NCBI GenBank assembly: GCA_035937795.1
Contig: DASZHO010000128.1
Location: 1 to 13,914 of the forward strand
DNA: 13,914 nt
Direction: 5' to 3'
Source: JAMQPK01 sp035937795
GTDB lineage: Bacteria; Acidobacteriota; Vicinamibacteria; Vicinamibacterales; JAMQPK01
Part shown: piece after piece, positions 1-6,137 of the stretch
Numbering within the stretch: position 1 is the stretch's first letter
How the letters are laid out: the number at the start of each line of letters is the position of its first letter
Notes under the pieces: model-generated
Seen by the model: only the letters and a program-made list of their open reading frames with translations
Told to the model about the DNA's origin: nothing
Database searches by the model: none
Program-made: the position numbers and the translations under genes

Positions 1-43
1 GCACGAAAGCACCGTAGCCGATTGCACCGCGACGCGACGAGAA

Positions 44-80
44 GGCCGGTGGATCAGAGCTCCACCGGCCATTTTCTTTT
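44..80 (+). terminator. Intrinsic terminator of the gene upstream of the window
   Basis: A perfect 10-bp stem (GGCCGGTGGA at 44-53 with TCCACCGGCC at 61-70) closes a 7-base loop and is followed by ATTTTCTTTT at 71-80. This is a textbook Rho-independent terminator on the plus strand; the minus-strand reading has no T tract. It ends a gene lying left of the window and separates it from the DUF4159 gene starting 24 bases later, so that gene is probably transcribed from its own promoter. Confidence 0.88.
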
Positions 81-103
81 CTGCTAGACTTCGGCAAGCT
101 CTC

Positions 104-934
104 ATGCCCGGGCGGAAAATCATTGCTTTCCTCATGGTCGCCGCGCTCGCCGTCGCGGCCGCCGGCTACGCCCAGCGCTTTGGCGGCGGCCGGAGGCGCG
201 GGTACAGGGGCGACATCAGTCGCGCGAACAAGAACAGCTTCACGGGCGACTTTACCTTCTGCCGTATCGAGTTTCGGGACGCCCAAGATGGTGACGGCAA
301 TGGCTGGTGGGTGGACTACCCTCGCGCCGATGAAAACCTGTCCATCCGCCTTTCCGAGCTGTCAAAGACGCGGGTCGATTTCGACAAGAACGGCGATCCG
401 AATCATTACGTGATGCACGCCACCGACGAGGAGCTGTTCAATTGCCCCTTTACGATGATGACCGAGCCCGGCGGAACCTATTTTGATGATGACGAGGCGA
501 AGGCGCTGCGGACCTACATGTTGAAGGGCGGCTTCCTCTGGGCGGACGATTTCTGGGGCGAATACGCGTGGGCACACTGGGTGAGGGAGGTCCGGAAGAT
601 TTTTCCCGAGGAGAGCGAATATCCAATCATCGACGTGCCGTTGAACCACGCGATGTTCCACTCCTTGTTCGACGTCACGGAGTTTCCGCAGATTCCGGGG
701 ATCGGAGTGTGGGAACGCTGGCACACGACTTCTGAGCGCGGCGCCGACAGCGCCACGCCTCACGGCCGGGCGATTCTTGATTCCAAGGGTCGCATCATGT
801 TTTTCATGTCCCACAACACCGACTTCGGTGACGGGTACGAGCGCGAAGGAGATGACCCGACGTACTTCTACAAGTTTTCGGTCCCCGGCTACGCAGTGGG
901 CATCGACCTCATCCTCTACGAAATGACCCACTGA
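104..934 (+). CDS. Secreted DUF4159 domain-containing protein
   Basis: This 276-residue protein has an N-terminal signal peptide (basic MPGRK, hydrophobic residues 6-20, probable cleavage after GYA at 21-23), so it is exported. The rest matches the DUF4159 family: a W-x-DYP-x-AD-x-NLS segment near 69-80, a TEPG turn at 120-123, GGFLWADDFWGE at 142-153, EFPQIPGIG at 193-201, and a C-terminal SHNTDFGDGYEREGD at 236-250. The family has no established enzymatic activity and its fold resembles a glutamine-amidotransferase-like domain; its function is not known. In many genomes it sits near MoxR, DUF58 and von Willebrand genes, but here it stands alone, bounded by a terminator upstream and a convergent gene 12 bases downstream. 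The ATG at 104 has no good Shine-Dalgarno sequence; a TGCTAGACT box at 82-90 could be an extended -10, giving a very short leader. ATG 134 would cut into the signal peptide. Confidence 0.9.
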   Translation: MPGRKIIAFLMVAALAVAAAGYAQRFGGGRRRGYRGDISRANKNSFTGDFTFCRIEFRDAQDGDGNGWWVDYPRADENLSIRLSELSKTRVDFDKNGDPNHYVMHATDEELFNCPFTMMTEPGGTYFDDDEAKALRTYMLKGGFLWADDFWGEYAWAHWVREVRKIFPEESEYPIIDVPLNHAMFHSLFDVTEFPQIPGIGVWERWHTTSERGADSATPHGRAILDSKGRIMFFMSHNTDFGDGYEREGDDPTYFYKFSVPGYAVGIDLILYEMTH

Positions 935-946
935 GTCCGGCCATTA

Positions 947-1564
947 TCAGTTCCTTGCTGGGGCTCCCGCTTCCTTCTTAGCGGGCTTTGCGGGCATTGC
1001 GGGGCTCACCGGTTCCTTGCGGTAATCGATCGTGGTCGTCGGCTTGCCGGAATGGTTGGTGTCGAAGGACACCGTGGCAAGTACCCCGTTCTCGTAGGTC
1101 TCCCACTTGTCCACCTTGCCATCGCCGTCGCCGTCTACTTCGGCGCGCACCAGCACGCCCTTCTCGTAGTACTCGGTGCGGTCGATCTTGCCGTCGCGGT
1201 GACTGGAAATCTCGACCCTCCCGATCGATCCGTCAGGCGCTTGATACGCCCAGGCGTCAGGTTTTCCATCATTCGCCCTGGAAAAACCGACTTTCTCGAG
1301 CTTCTGGTCCGGACCGTAATACTCCCAGCGATCGATTTTGCCGTCTCCGTCGTTATCGATCTCGATGCGAAGGAACTTCGTGCCGTCCATGTAGCTGTAA
1401 ATCTTTCCCTTACCGTCCTTCTTCGCTTCGATGGTCAATTGCACTAATTTCCCGCTTTGCTTGTCGTACGTGGCCTGGACCCGATTGTCTTTCGGCGGAC
1501 TGCCGCCACAGCATGCGGCAAGCGCGCCCGCGAGGATCAAAAACTTCTGAAATTGGGTTGACAC
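947..1564 (-). CDS. Lipoprotein with DxDxDG aspartate-rich repeats
   Basis: The 205-residue product begins with a lipoprotein signal peptide: basic K7, a hydrophobic core, and lipobox L15-A-A-C18. The mature part is built from about six repeats with a period of 24-25 residues, starting near residues 46, 70, 95, 120, 144 and 168. Each centres on a loop resembling the EF-hand calcium loop (DNDGDGKID at 70-78, DGDGDGKVD at 144-152), followed by aromatic/acidic WEYY or TEYY and a short strand. Three loops have lost acidic ligands (SRANDGKPD, SSHRDGKID, DTNHSGKPT). The tail (185-205) is rich in Pro, Ala and Lys. Cation binding is inferred only from the loops; the function is unknown. The start is a GTG at 1564 with no visible Shine-Dalgarno sequence and no in-frame ATG nearby; a TATACT box lies 26 bases upstream. 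A relative of this protein is encoded at 7900-8625. Confidence 0.85.
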   Translation of the reverse strand: MSTQFQKFLILAGALAACCGGSPPKDNRVQATYDKQSGKLVQLTIEAKKDGKGKIYSYMDGTKFLRIEIDNDGDGKIDRWEYYGPDQKLEKVGFSRANDGKPDAWAYQAPDGSIGRVEISSHRDGKIDRTEYYEKGVLVRAEVDGDGDGKVDKWETYENGVLATVSFDTNHSGKPTTTIDYRKEPVSPAMPAKPAKKEAGAPARN

Positions 1565-1587
1565 GATATAAAACAGGGTTGTGTCAA
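1558..1587. promoter_or_regulatory. Inverted repeat TTGACAC-N16-GTGTCAA, candidate operator
   Basis: TTGACAC (1558-1564) and GTGTCAA (1581-1587) form a perfect 7-bp inverted repeat with half-sites 23 bases apart centre to centre, roughly two helical turns. It lies between the divergent lipoprotein and AhpD-like genes, and its left half contains the GTG start codon of the lipoprotein gene. Each half also reads TTGACA, a consensus -35 hexamer, on one strand, but no good -10 lies 16-18 bases from either. The spacing suits a dimeric regulator; this is inference. Confidence 0.35.
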
Positions 1588-1589
1588 TA

Positions 1590-1595
1590 AGTATA
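1590..1595 (-). promoter_or_regulatory. Possible -10 box (TATACT) of the lipoprotein gene
   Basis: TATACT on the minus strand is close to the sigma-70 -10 consensus and sits 26 bases before the GTG start at 1564, but no convincing -35 lies 17 bases upstream of it. If it is used, transcription would begin near 1583, inside the neighbouring inverted repeat. Confidence 0.3.
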
Positions 1596-1634
1596 CGTTC
1601 TCTTGTGGTACTACTTAGTGATCAGGGAGGCAAG

Positions 1635-1964
1635 ATGAGTTGCTATCACGATTCCGACGATCTCAAGAAGCTTGGTGAATTGAAAACGCTGGCGCCCGCC
1701 GAATTCAAAGGGTTTGTTGCGCTCGATGCGATCGTCGGGCGCGACGACGGTGCAATTCCGCGCAAGTACCGCGAGCTGATTGCCCTTGCCGTGGCCTGCA
1801 CGACGCAGTGCCCGTACTGCCTGGATGTGCACACGAAAAACGCGAAGCGCGCCGGCGCCACGCGCGAAGAGGTGGCTGAGGCCGCCTTCCTGGCTGCGGC
1901 GCTGCGCGCAGGGGCGGCGGTGACCCACGGAACGCTGGCGCTCAAGCTGTTCGATCAGGCCTAG
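1635..1964 (+). CDS. AhpD-like / carboxymuconolactone decarboxylase family protein
   Basis: This is a 109-residue all-helical protein of the CMD/AhpD superfamily. It carries the redox motif C59-P-Y-C62 with H66 four residues later and E47 twelve residues before the first cysteine, the same spacing as the proton-relay and CxxC residues of AhpD (E118, C130, C133, H137), so thiol-dependent peroxide or disulfide reduction in the cytoplasm is likely. The opening (MSCYHDSDDLKKLGEL) and the C-terminal AGAAVTHG resemble the small peroxidase-like proteins annotated beside arsenosugar biosynthesis genes; no such genes are present here. The start at ATG 1635 is set by a strong AGGGAGG four bases upstream (1624-1630); in-frame codons from 1581 lie before this site and are unlikely to be translated. 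It is monocistronic in this window and divergent from the lipoprotein gene. Confidence 0.88.
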   Translation: MSCYHDSDDLKKLGELKTLAPAEFKGFVALDAIVGRDDGAIPRKYRELIALAVACTTQCPYCLDVHTKNAKRAGATREEVAEAAFLAAALRAGAAVTHGTLALKLFDQA

Positions 1965-2042
1965 GGAAGAACCGGGAGATGGAGTTGGGCGCGATCACGC
2001 TCTTACCAGCCTGGCGACCTCGGCTAATCGAAATGGAAAATG

Positions 2043-2276
2043 CTAGCGGTGGAACGCTGCAAAGAGACCGGCAAGTGTCACCATGATCCCGATAATCCAC
2101 CGGAATTGCTTCATCATTTCCAAACGAAGACCATCCAGCTTGGTGTCGAACGCTTCGAACTTCCCGTCGAATTTTCCATCCAGATCTCTCAGTTGCTGGG
2201 AAATCTCGATCAATCTGCCGCCCTGCTCTTCCACGCGCACCTCAAGCTGTGCCAGCCGCTCGCGATCAAGTTCCAT
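2043..2276 (-). CDS. Small coiled-coil protein with C-terminal membrane segment
   Basis: A 77-residue protein whose first 50 residues are charged and heptad-like (ELDRERLAQLEVRVEEQ, then IEISQQLRDLDGKFDGKFE) and should form a coiled coil. It ends in one membrane span (about residues 57-74, WIIGIMVTLAGLFAAF) and HR, suggesting a tail-anchored or N-in single-pass protein that oligomerises at the inner membrane. The start is ATG 2276, eight bases after a strong GGGAGG on the minus strand (plus 2285-2290); an upstream TTG at 2327 would add 17 residues but lies before that site. It is the last minus-strand gene after the macAB-like cluster, 179 bases beyond the permease and past a candidate terminator, so it is probably transcribed separately. 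It is not recognised as a named family; small phage holin-associated (XhlA-like) and DUF1640-like coiled-coil proteins have a similar layout. Confidence 0.72.
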   Translation of the reverse strand: MELDRERLAQLEVRVEEQGGRLIEISQQLRDLDGKFDGKFEAFDTKLDGLRLEMMKQFRWIIGIMVTLAGLFAAFHR

Positions 2277-2284
2277 CGGATACG

Positions 2285-2290
2285 CCTCCC
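2285..2290 (-). promoter_or_regulatory. Shine-Dalgarno site fixing the start of the small coiled-coil gene
   Basis: On the minus strand GGGAGG lies eight bases before ATG 2276. It is the only good ribosome-binding site in the region and argues for the 77-residue product over a 94-residue one beginning at TTG 2327. Confidence 0.65.
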
Positions 2291-2370
2291 AAAGCGGCTC
2301 GAGATCGAGTATACCGTCGTCGGTCAAGAGGTCGCGCTCCCAGGCGATATCAAGAGCGGTGCCGACTGAT

Positions 2371-2400
2371 CTGTCGAAGAAATTCCGAGCAACTGCTCGG
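2371..2400 (-). terminator. Candidate terminator of the macAB-like operon
   Basis: Read on the minus strand, CCGAGC-AGTT-GCTCGG (plus 2385-2400) makes a 6-bp GC-rich stem with a tetraloop, followed by AATTTCTTC. It lies 56 bases after the permease stop codon. The T tract is short and interrupted, so termination may be partial. Confidence 0.5.
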
Positions 2401-2455
2401 AGCGTGCAGCGATGGCAATCGAAAGAATTGAGGGGCGCTGCAGTCTCTGCGATCG

Positions 2456-3697
2456 CTATTCGGACCTCAGGGCCTCGATGGGATCGAGGAAGGCGGCTGT
2501 TCTGGCGGGATAGTAGCCAAAACCGATTCCCACCAGCGCGGAGAAAAAGACAGCGAGAGCGACGGCGCCCGGTCCAACGGATGTCGTCCAGCCTGCCAGG
2601 CGCGAGATGAGAGCCGACACGCCGATGCCAAGCAGGACCCCGACGAACCCGCCGGCGATCGAGAGCGTGATGGCCTCAACCAGAAACTGCGTGAGAATAT
2701 CGCGCGTCTTGGCGCCGATCGCCTGACGCAGTCCGATTTCTCGTGTCCGCTCCCGGACCGAGATCAACATGATGTTCATGATGCCGATGCCGCCCACGAC
2801 CAGCGACACCGAAGCGACGGCCGCCAGCATGATCGCCATGACGCTGGCGGACGCCTCTTGCGCCGCGAACAGCTCCTGCAAGTTACGAATCGAAAAGTCG
2901 TCAGCGCCGGATGGCTGCAGATGATGCCGTTGCCGGAGCAGCGCCTCGGCCTCGTCCTGCGCGGCCTGTATCTGGGCGGCCGATTTTGCCTGCATCATGA
3001 TGGTGTCAACGGCGTCGGAGTTGGCCGCTTTCGCGCCCACGACTTGCCGTTTGGCGGTTGAAATCGGGAGCAGGATGACATCATCCTGATCCTGACCCTG
3101 CGCGGATTGCCCCTTGGGCGTCAGCACGCCGACGACGGTGAATAGGACCTGCTTGATGCGGATCGTCTGGCCAATCGGGTCGCCATTGAATAAATTGTTC
3201 ACTGGCGTCTGGCCGAGCACCGCCACTTTGTTGGCCGAATCGACATCCTGCTGGGTGAACTCAGCCCCGGCAGCGACGGAGAGTTGGCGAACGGCCAGGT
3301 AGTCGGGAGTCACGCCATAGATTGTTGTTGCCCAGTTGTTATTCCCGTTGACGACCTGGGCTCCGCCGCGAACATACGGGGCGGCCAGCGCAACGTCCGG
3401 ACACTGCGCCGGGATGTCCTTCGCGTCCGCCTCAGACAGTGTCACCGCGTTGCCTGTTCCCAGTCGCACGCCGGAACTACTAGTGCTCCCTGGGGTAATG
3501 ATGATGATGTTGCTGCCGATGCTCGCGATCTGGTCCTGGATGCGCTGTGTCGCGCCCGAGCCGATCGACACGGTCGCAATCACGCTGGCGACCCCGATCA
3601 CAATACCCAGCATGGTCAGCGCCGAGCGGAGCTTGTTCATCGTGAGCGCCCGAAAGGCAATGCCCATCGATGACTTCAACTTCTTCACGTTCTTCAT
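2456..3697 (-). CDS. MacB-type ABC transporter permease
   Basis: The 413-residue permease has the MacB/FtsX layout: a first membrane span at about 25-45, a periplasmic MacB_PCD domain at about 50-280, then three spans at about 284-312, 335-365 and 376-396. The cytoplasmic segment VRERTREIGLRQAIGAK (314-330) after the second span is the conserved loop that contacts the ATPase, and the C-terminal YYPARTAAFLDPIEALR (395-411) is typical of the family. Such permeases are mechanotransmission proteins: they do not pass substrate through the membrane but drive periplasmic substrate into an adaptor and outer-membrane channel. Unlike E. coli MacB, where the ATPase is fused to the permease, this is a stand-alone subunit of half that size. 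It starts five bases after the ATPase stop codon and is therefore translated from the same mRNA. The substrate (antibiotic, peptide, siderophore or lipid) cannot be read from the sequence. Confidence 0.93.
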   Translation of the reverse strand: MKNVKKLKSSMGIAFRALTMNKLRSALTMLGIVIGVASVIATVSIGSGATQRIQDQIASIGSNIIIITPGSTSSSGVRLGTGNAVTLSEADAKDIPAQCPDVALAAPYVRGGAQVVNGNNNWATTIYGVTPDYLAVRQLSVAAGAEFTQQDVDSANKVAVLGQTPVNNLFNGDPIGQTIRIKQVLFTVVGVLTPKGQSAQGQDQDDVILLPISTAKRQVVGAKAANSDAVDTIMMQAKSAAQIQAAQDEAEALLRQRHHLQPSGADDFSIRNLQELFAAQEASASVMAIMLAAVASVSLVVGGIGIMNIMLISVRERTREIGLRQAIGAKTRDILTQFLVEAITLSIAGGFVGVLLGIGVSALISRLAGWTTSVGPGAVALAVFFSALVGIGFGYYPARTAAFLDPIEALRSE

Positions 3698-3702
3698 GTT
3701 CT

Positions 3703-4452
3703 TCAGGGCGCCACCCCCGTGAGCGTCAAGCCCGCCGCGGGAACCTCGCCTGCGCCGGTGGGATGGATCACCGCCGTGTCGCTGACGATGAGCCCATCAC
3801 GAAAGCCGATGATCCGGTCCGCGTGCGCGGCGACCTCATCCGAGTGTGTGACCAGGACGATGGTAATGTGCTGAGTGCGGTTGAGGTCCTGGAAGATGCT
3901 CATGATTTCGGCGCTGGTGCGGGAATCGAGGGCGCCGGTGGGCTCGTCGGCCAGCAGGATTTCCGGTTTGTTGATCAGCGCACGCGCGATGGCCACCCGC
4001 TGTTGCTGTCCACCCGAGAGCTGCGCGGGGAAATTCTGCTCCCGGTCGGCCAGACCGACCATGGACAGCGCCTGCTGGGCCTGCTCGTCCGCGTCGGGCG
4101 TGTCGGTCTCTTTGTACAACAACGGCAGCTTCACGTTCTCCAGAGCGCTCATCCGAGGGAGAAGATTGAAGTTTTGAAAGACAAACCCGATCTTCTGGTT
4201 CCGTATCTCCGCGAGCTGGTCCCGATCGAGGCTTTCGACCGGGACGCCGGCGAGCAGATACTGTCCGGAAGTCGGGTGGTCAAGGCAGCCGATCAGGTTC
4301 ATGAAGGTTGATTTGCCCGAACCTGACGCCCCCATGATCGCGACGTACGAGCCTTTCTCGATATCGACGGTCACCCCGGCCAGGGCGTTCACAATCACTT
4401 CCCCGAGCCAGTAGGATCTCGTCAGGTTCCGGACATCAATCAGCGGTGGCAC
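3703..4452 (-). CDS. MacB/LolD-type ABC transporter ATP-binding protein
   Basis: A 249-residue ATPase of the MacB/LolD group with every catalytic motif intact: Walker A GASGSGKST (41-49), Q-loop Q93 in FVFQNFNLLPR, signature LSGGQQQR (145-152), Walker B ILLADE (165-170) with catalytic E170, D-loop ALD, and switch histidine H203 in VTHSD. The Q-loop wording and the PTSGQYLLAG strand are characteristic of this subfamily. It powers the permease encoded just downstream. The C-terminal 25 residues (PTGAGEVPAAGLTLTGVAP and preceding) run beyond the normal domain end and are low in complexity. The start is a GTG at 4452 preceded by AGGGAG with six bases of spacing; it follows the adaptor stop codon after 18 bases, in one operon. 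Confidence 0.94.
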   Translation of the reverse strand: MPPLIDVRNLTRSYWLGEVIVNALAGVTVDIEKGSYVAIMGASGSGKSTFMNLIGCLDHPTSGQYLLAGVPVESLDRDQLAEIRNQKIGFVFQNFNLLPRMSALENVKLPLLYKETDTPDADEQAQQALSMVGLADREQNFPAQLSGGQQQRVAIARALINKPEILLADEPTGALDSRTSAEIMSIFQDLNRTQHITIVLVTHSDEVAAHADRIIGFRDGLIVSDTAVIHPTGAGEVPAAGLTLTGVAP

Positions 4453-4470
4453 GGTTGGCTCCCTGACGCA

Positions 4471-5946
4471 TCACAATCCGCCTGGGCCGCGGCGTCCGCC
4501 GCCAGCGCCGGGAGCCGAAGGCGCACTTACAATCGGCGCACTGGCCGCCACCGTGAATCTCGACACTACCTGATCACCGGCATGTAGATCGGCGGAGGTG
4601 ACGGCCGTGTACTTTCCGTCCGAGAGCCCCAGGGTCACCGACGCCGCTTGCACCTTCCCGCCCTGTACGACATAGACCTGCTGCTGCTTACTCGCCGCTA
4701 CCGCCGGCAAGCCGAGTTGCGTCAGCATCGCCGGGGTAGGATGCGTCCGCAAGGCGGCGTTTGGGACCTTCAGCGCGTTGTCCACCTTTGCGGTCATGAT
4801 GCGTGCATTGGCCGTCATCCCGGGAAACAGTTTGAGATCGGCGTTCGACACCGAAATCACCACGTCGTATGTGACGACGTTCGCCGCACTGATTGGCGCT
4901 TTGCGGACTTGCGCAACCTGCCCGCGGAATGTGGTGCCTGGATACGCATCGACGGTGAACGTCGCCTGCTGGCCGGAGCTGATGTTGCCGATGTCGGACT
5001 CGTCGACGTTGGTATCCAAATGCATTTTCGTCAGGTCTTGCGCGATTTCGAAAATCGTCGGGGCGGAGAACGATGCGGCGACGGTCTGGCCCACATCCAT
5101 GCGGCGGGCGATCACGATGCCGTCCACGGGAGCGGTGATCCGGGTCCGTTCCAGGTTGATTTTGGCCTGCGCCAGCGACGCTTGCGCTTGCCGCTCCTGA
5201 TCCTGCGCAGCACTCAACTGGTTCTGTGTCACCACCACTTGAGCCTGCGCCGACTGTATGGTCTGTTTGGACGCGTCGATCTGCGATCCGTCCGCGGTAG
5301 TCTGCGCGTTAGCAGCGGATTCAGCCGCTTTCGCCAGGTCGAGATCCGTTTGGGAAATAAGTCCACCGGCAAACAACGTGTCTTGCCTCTGGTCTTGATT
5401 GGCGGCGTTCAGTGCATTGGCCTGGTCCTTGGCCAACACGGACTCCACGGCCTTTTCGCTCGCCATCGTCCCCGCCAGATCGGATTTTGCCTTCTGAACT
5501 TGAGCCGATGCCGTCAGGGTGCCCGCGTGGACGGAGGCCAGCGCGGCTTGAGCCTGATCAACCTGCGTCTGAAAGACCTGGGGATCGATCTCGGCGACCA
5601 GTTGGCCTTTCGTCACCTTGGTGTTGAAATCGGCGTAGAGCGCTTTGATGTTGCCCGACACCTGGCTGCCCACCTGCACATCCACAACGGCGTTCAGCGT
5701 GCCCGAAGCCGTCACGCTTGACTGGACCGTTCCCTGCTCCACCGGCACGGTGTCATACGTGATCGCGCCAGCCGCGCGCACCCGCCACCATTCCACGCCG
5801 CCGGCCAGCGCCACGACGGCGCCCACGATCAGCACTGTCCTGGTCCAGCTTTTCCGGGGGCGCTTCACGGCAGGGGCCGGGCGAGATGGAATCGTCGGCG
5901 GCACCGGCTGCGGTGATGGCACTGGTTGAGGCGCTGCAAGAGGCAA
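4471..5946 (-). CDS. MacA-like (HlyD family) periplasmic adaptor subunit
   Basis: From the TTG at 5946 the product is 491 residues. It has a proline-rich cytoplasmic tail (4-30), a single membrane anchor (about 37-51), a first beta-barrel/lipoyl half (VGSQVSGNI at 92-100, then VTKGQLVAEIDP at 111-122), a long alpha-helical hairpin (about 124-268, rich in Ala/Gln heptads), the second lipoyl half (TRITAPVDGIVIARRMDVGQ, 268-287), a beta-barrel domain, and a membrane-proximal domain ending about residue 468. This is the adaptor of a tripartite ABC exporter linking the MacB-like pair to an outer-membrane channel. The C-terminus is a Gly/Arg-rich GAGGGRRGPGGL. The TTG start is chosen because AAAAGGAG lies seven bases before it; in-frame codons up to 6018 would add a Cys-rich stretch without an SD. 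No outer-membrane partner gene is adjacent. Confidence 0.9.
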   Translation of the reverse strand: MPLAAPQPVPSPQPVPPTIPSRPAPAVKRPRKSWTRTVLIVGAVVALAGGVEWWRVRAAGAITYDTVPVEQGTVQSSVTASGTLNAVVDVQVGSQVSGNIKALYADFNTKVTKGQLVAEIDPQVFQTQVDQAQAALASVHAGTLTASAQVQKAKSDLAGTMASEKAVESVLAKDQANALNAANQDQRQDTLFAGGLISQTDLDLAKAAESAANAQTTADGSQIDASKQTIQSAQAQVVVTQNQLSAAQDQERQAQASLAQAKINLERTRITAPVDGIVIARRMDVGQTVAASFSAPTIFEIAQDLTKMHLDTNVDESDIGNISSGQQATFTVDAYPGTTFRGQVAQVRKAPISAANVVTYDVVISVSNADLKLFPGMTANARIMTAKVDNALKVPNAALRTHPTPAMLTQLGLPAVAASKQQQVYVVQGGKVQAASVTLGLSDGKYTAVTSADLHAGDQVVSRFTVAASAPIVSAPSAPGAGGGRRGPGGL

Positions 5947-6137
5947 AACACAACTCCTTTTCACTCGAGGACACGGCTGGCTGGCGGCACACCCCCGCTG
6001 GTCCGGACCGGAGCGCAAGCGGTTCGATCCCCGGTCCCACTATGCAGGATTCCGGCCAATCCGGCTGTGCTGTTGGACACACGCCGGCCGGAGGAGCTTT
6101 CAAGCTTGGGTGTGGTTCGATGGCTGATTTAGCGACA
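5947..6137. other. Structured intergenic gap between dusB and the MacA-like gene
   Basis: This 191-base gap holds no convincing gene. It contains a long imperfect hairpin at 6051-6092 (TCCGGCC/GGCCGGA, then GGC/GCC, then TGTG/CACA around an 8-base loop, with bulges), a perfect 10-bp palindrome GGTCCGGACC at 6000-6009, and a tRNA T-arm-like string GGTTCGATCCCCGG at 6021-6034 without the rest of a cloverleaf. The hairpin lacks a T tract on either strand, so it is not a standard terminator. A promoter for the macAB-like operon is expected here, but no clear -35/-10 pair was seen. Confidence 0.6.
5954..5961 (-). promoter_or_regulatory. Shine-Dalgarno site fixing a TTG start for the adaptor
   Basis: AAAAGGAG on the minus strand sits seven bases upstream of TTG 5944-5946. 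No ATG or GTG with a comparable site occurs in frame nearby, so this site decides the start of the MacA-like gene. Confidence 0.65.

Noticed and set aside
1558..1586. A promoter using the TTGACA at 1558-1563 for the AhpD-like gene
   Set aside because: The -35 is perfect, but the hexamer 17 bases later is GTGTCA, with no -10 resemblance at 16-18 bases of spacing.
2277..2455. An upstream extension of the small coiled-coil gene in the same frame towards the permease stop
   Set aside because: The frame is open, but there is no ATG or GTG, and the only good ribosome-binding site lies before ATG 2276.
4648..5721. A 357-codon open frame on the plus strand
   Set aside because: It is antisense to the MacA-like adaptor gene and has no motifs.
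5985..6040. A complete tRNA gene
   Set aside because: Only a T-loop-like string is present; the T stem does not pair, and no D arm, anticodon stem or matching acceptor strand is found upstream.
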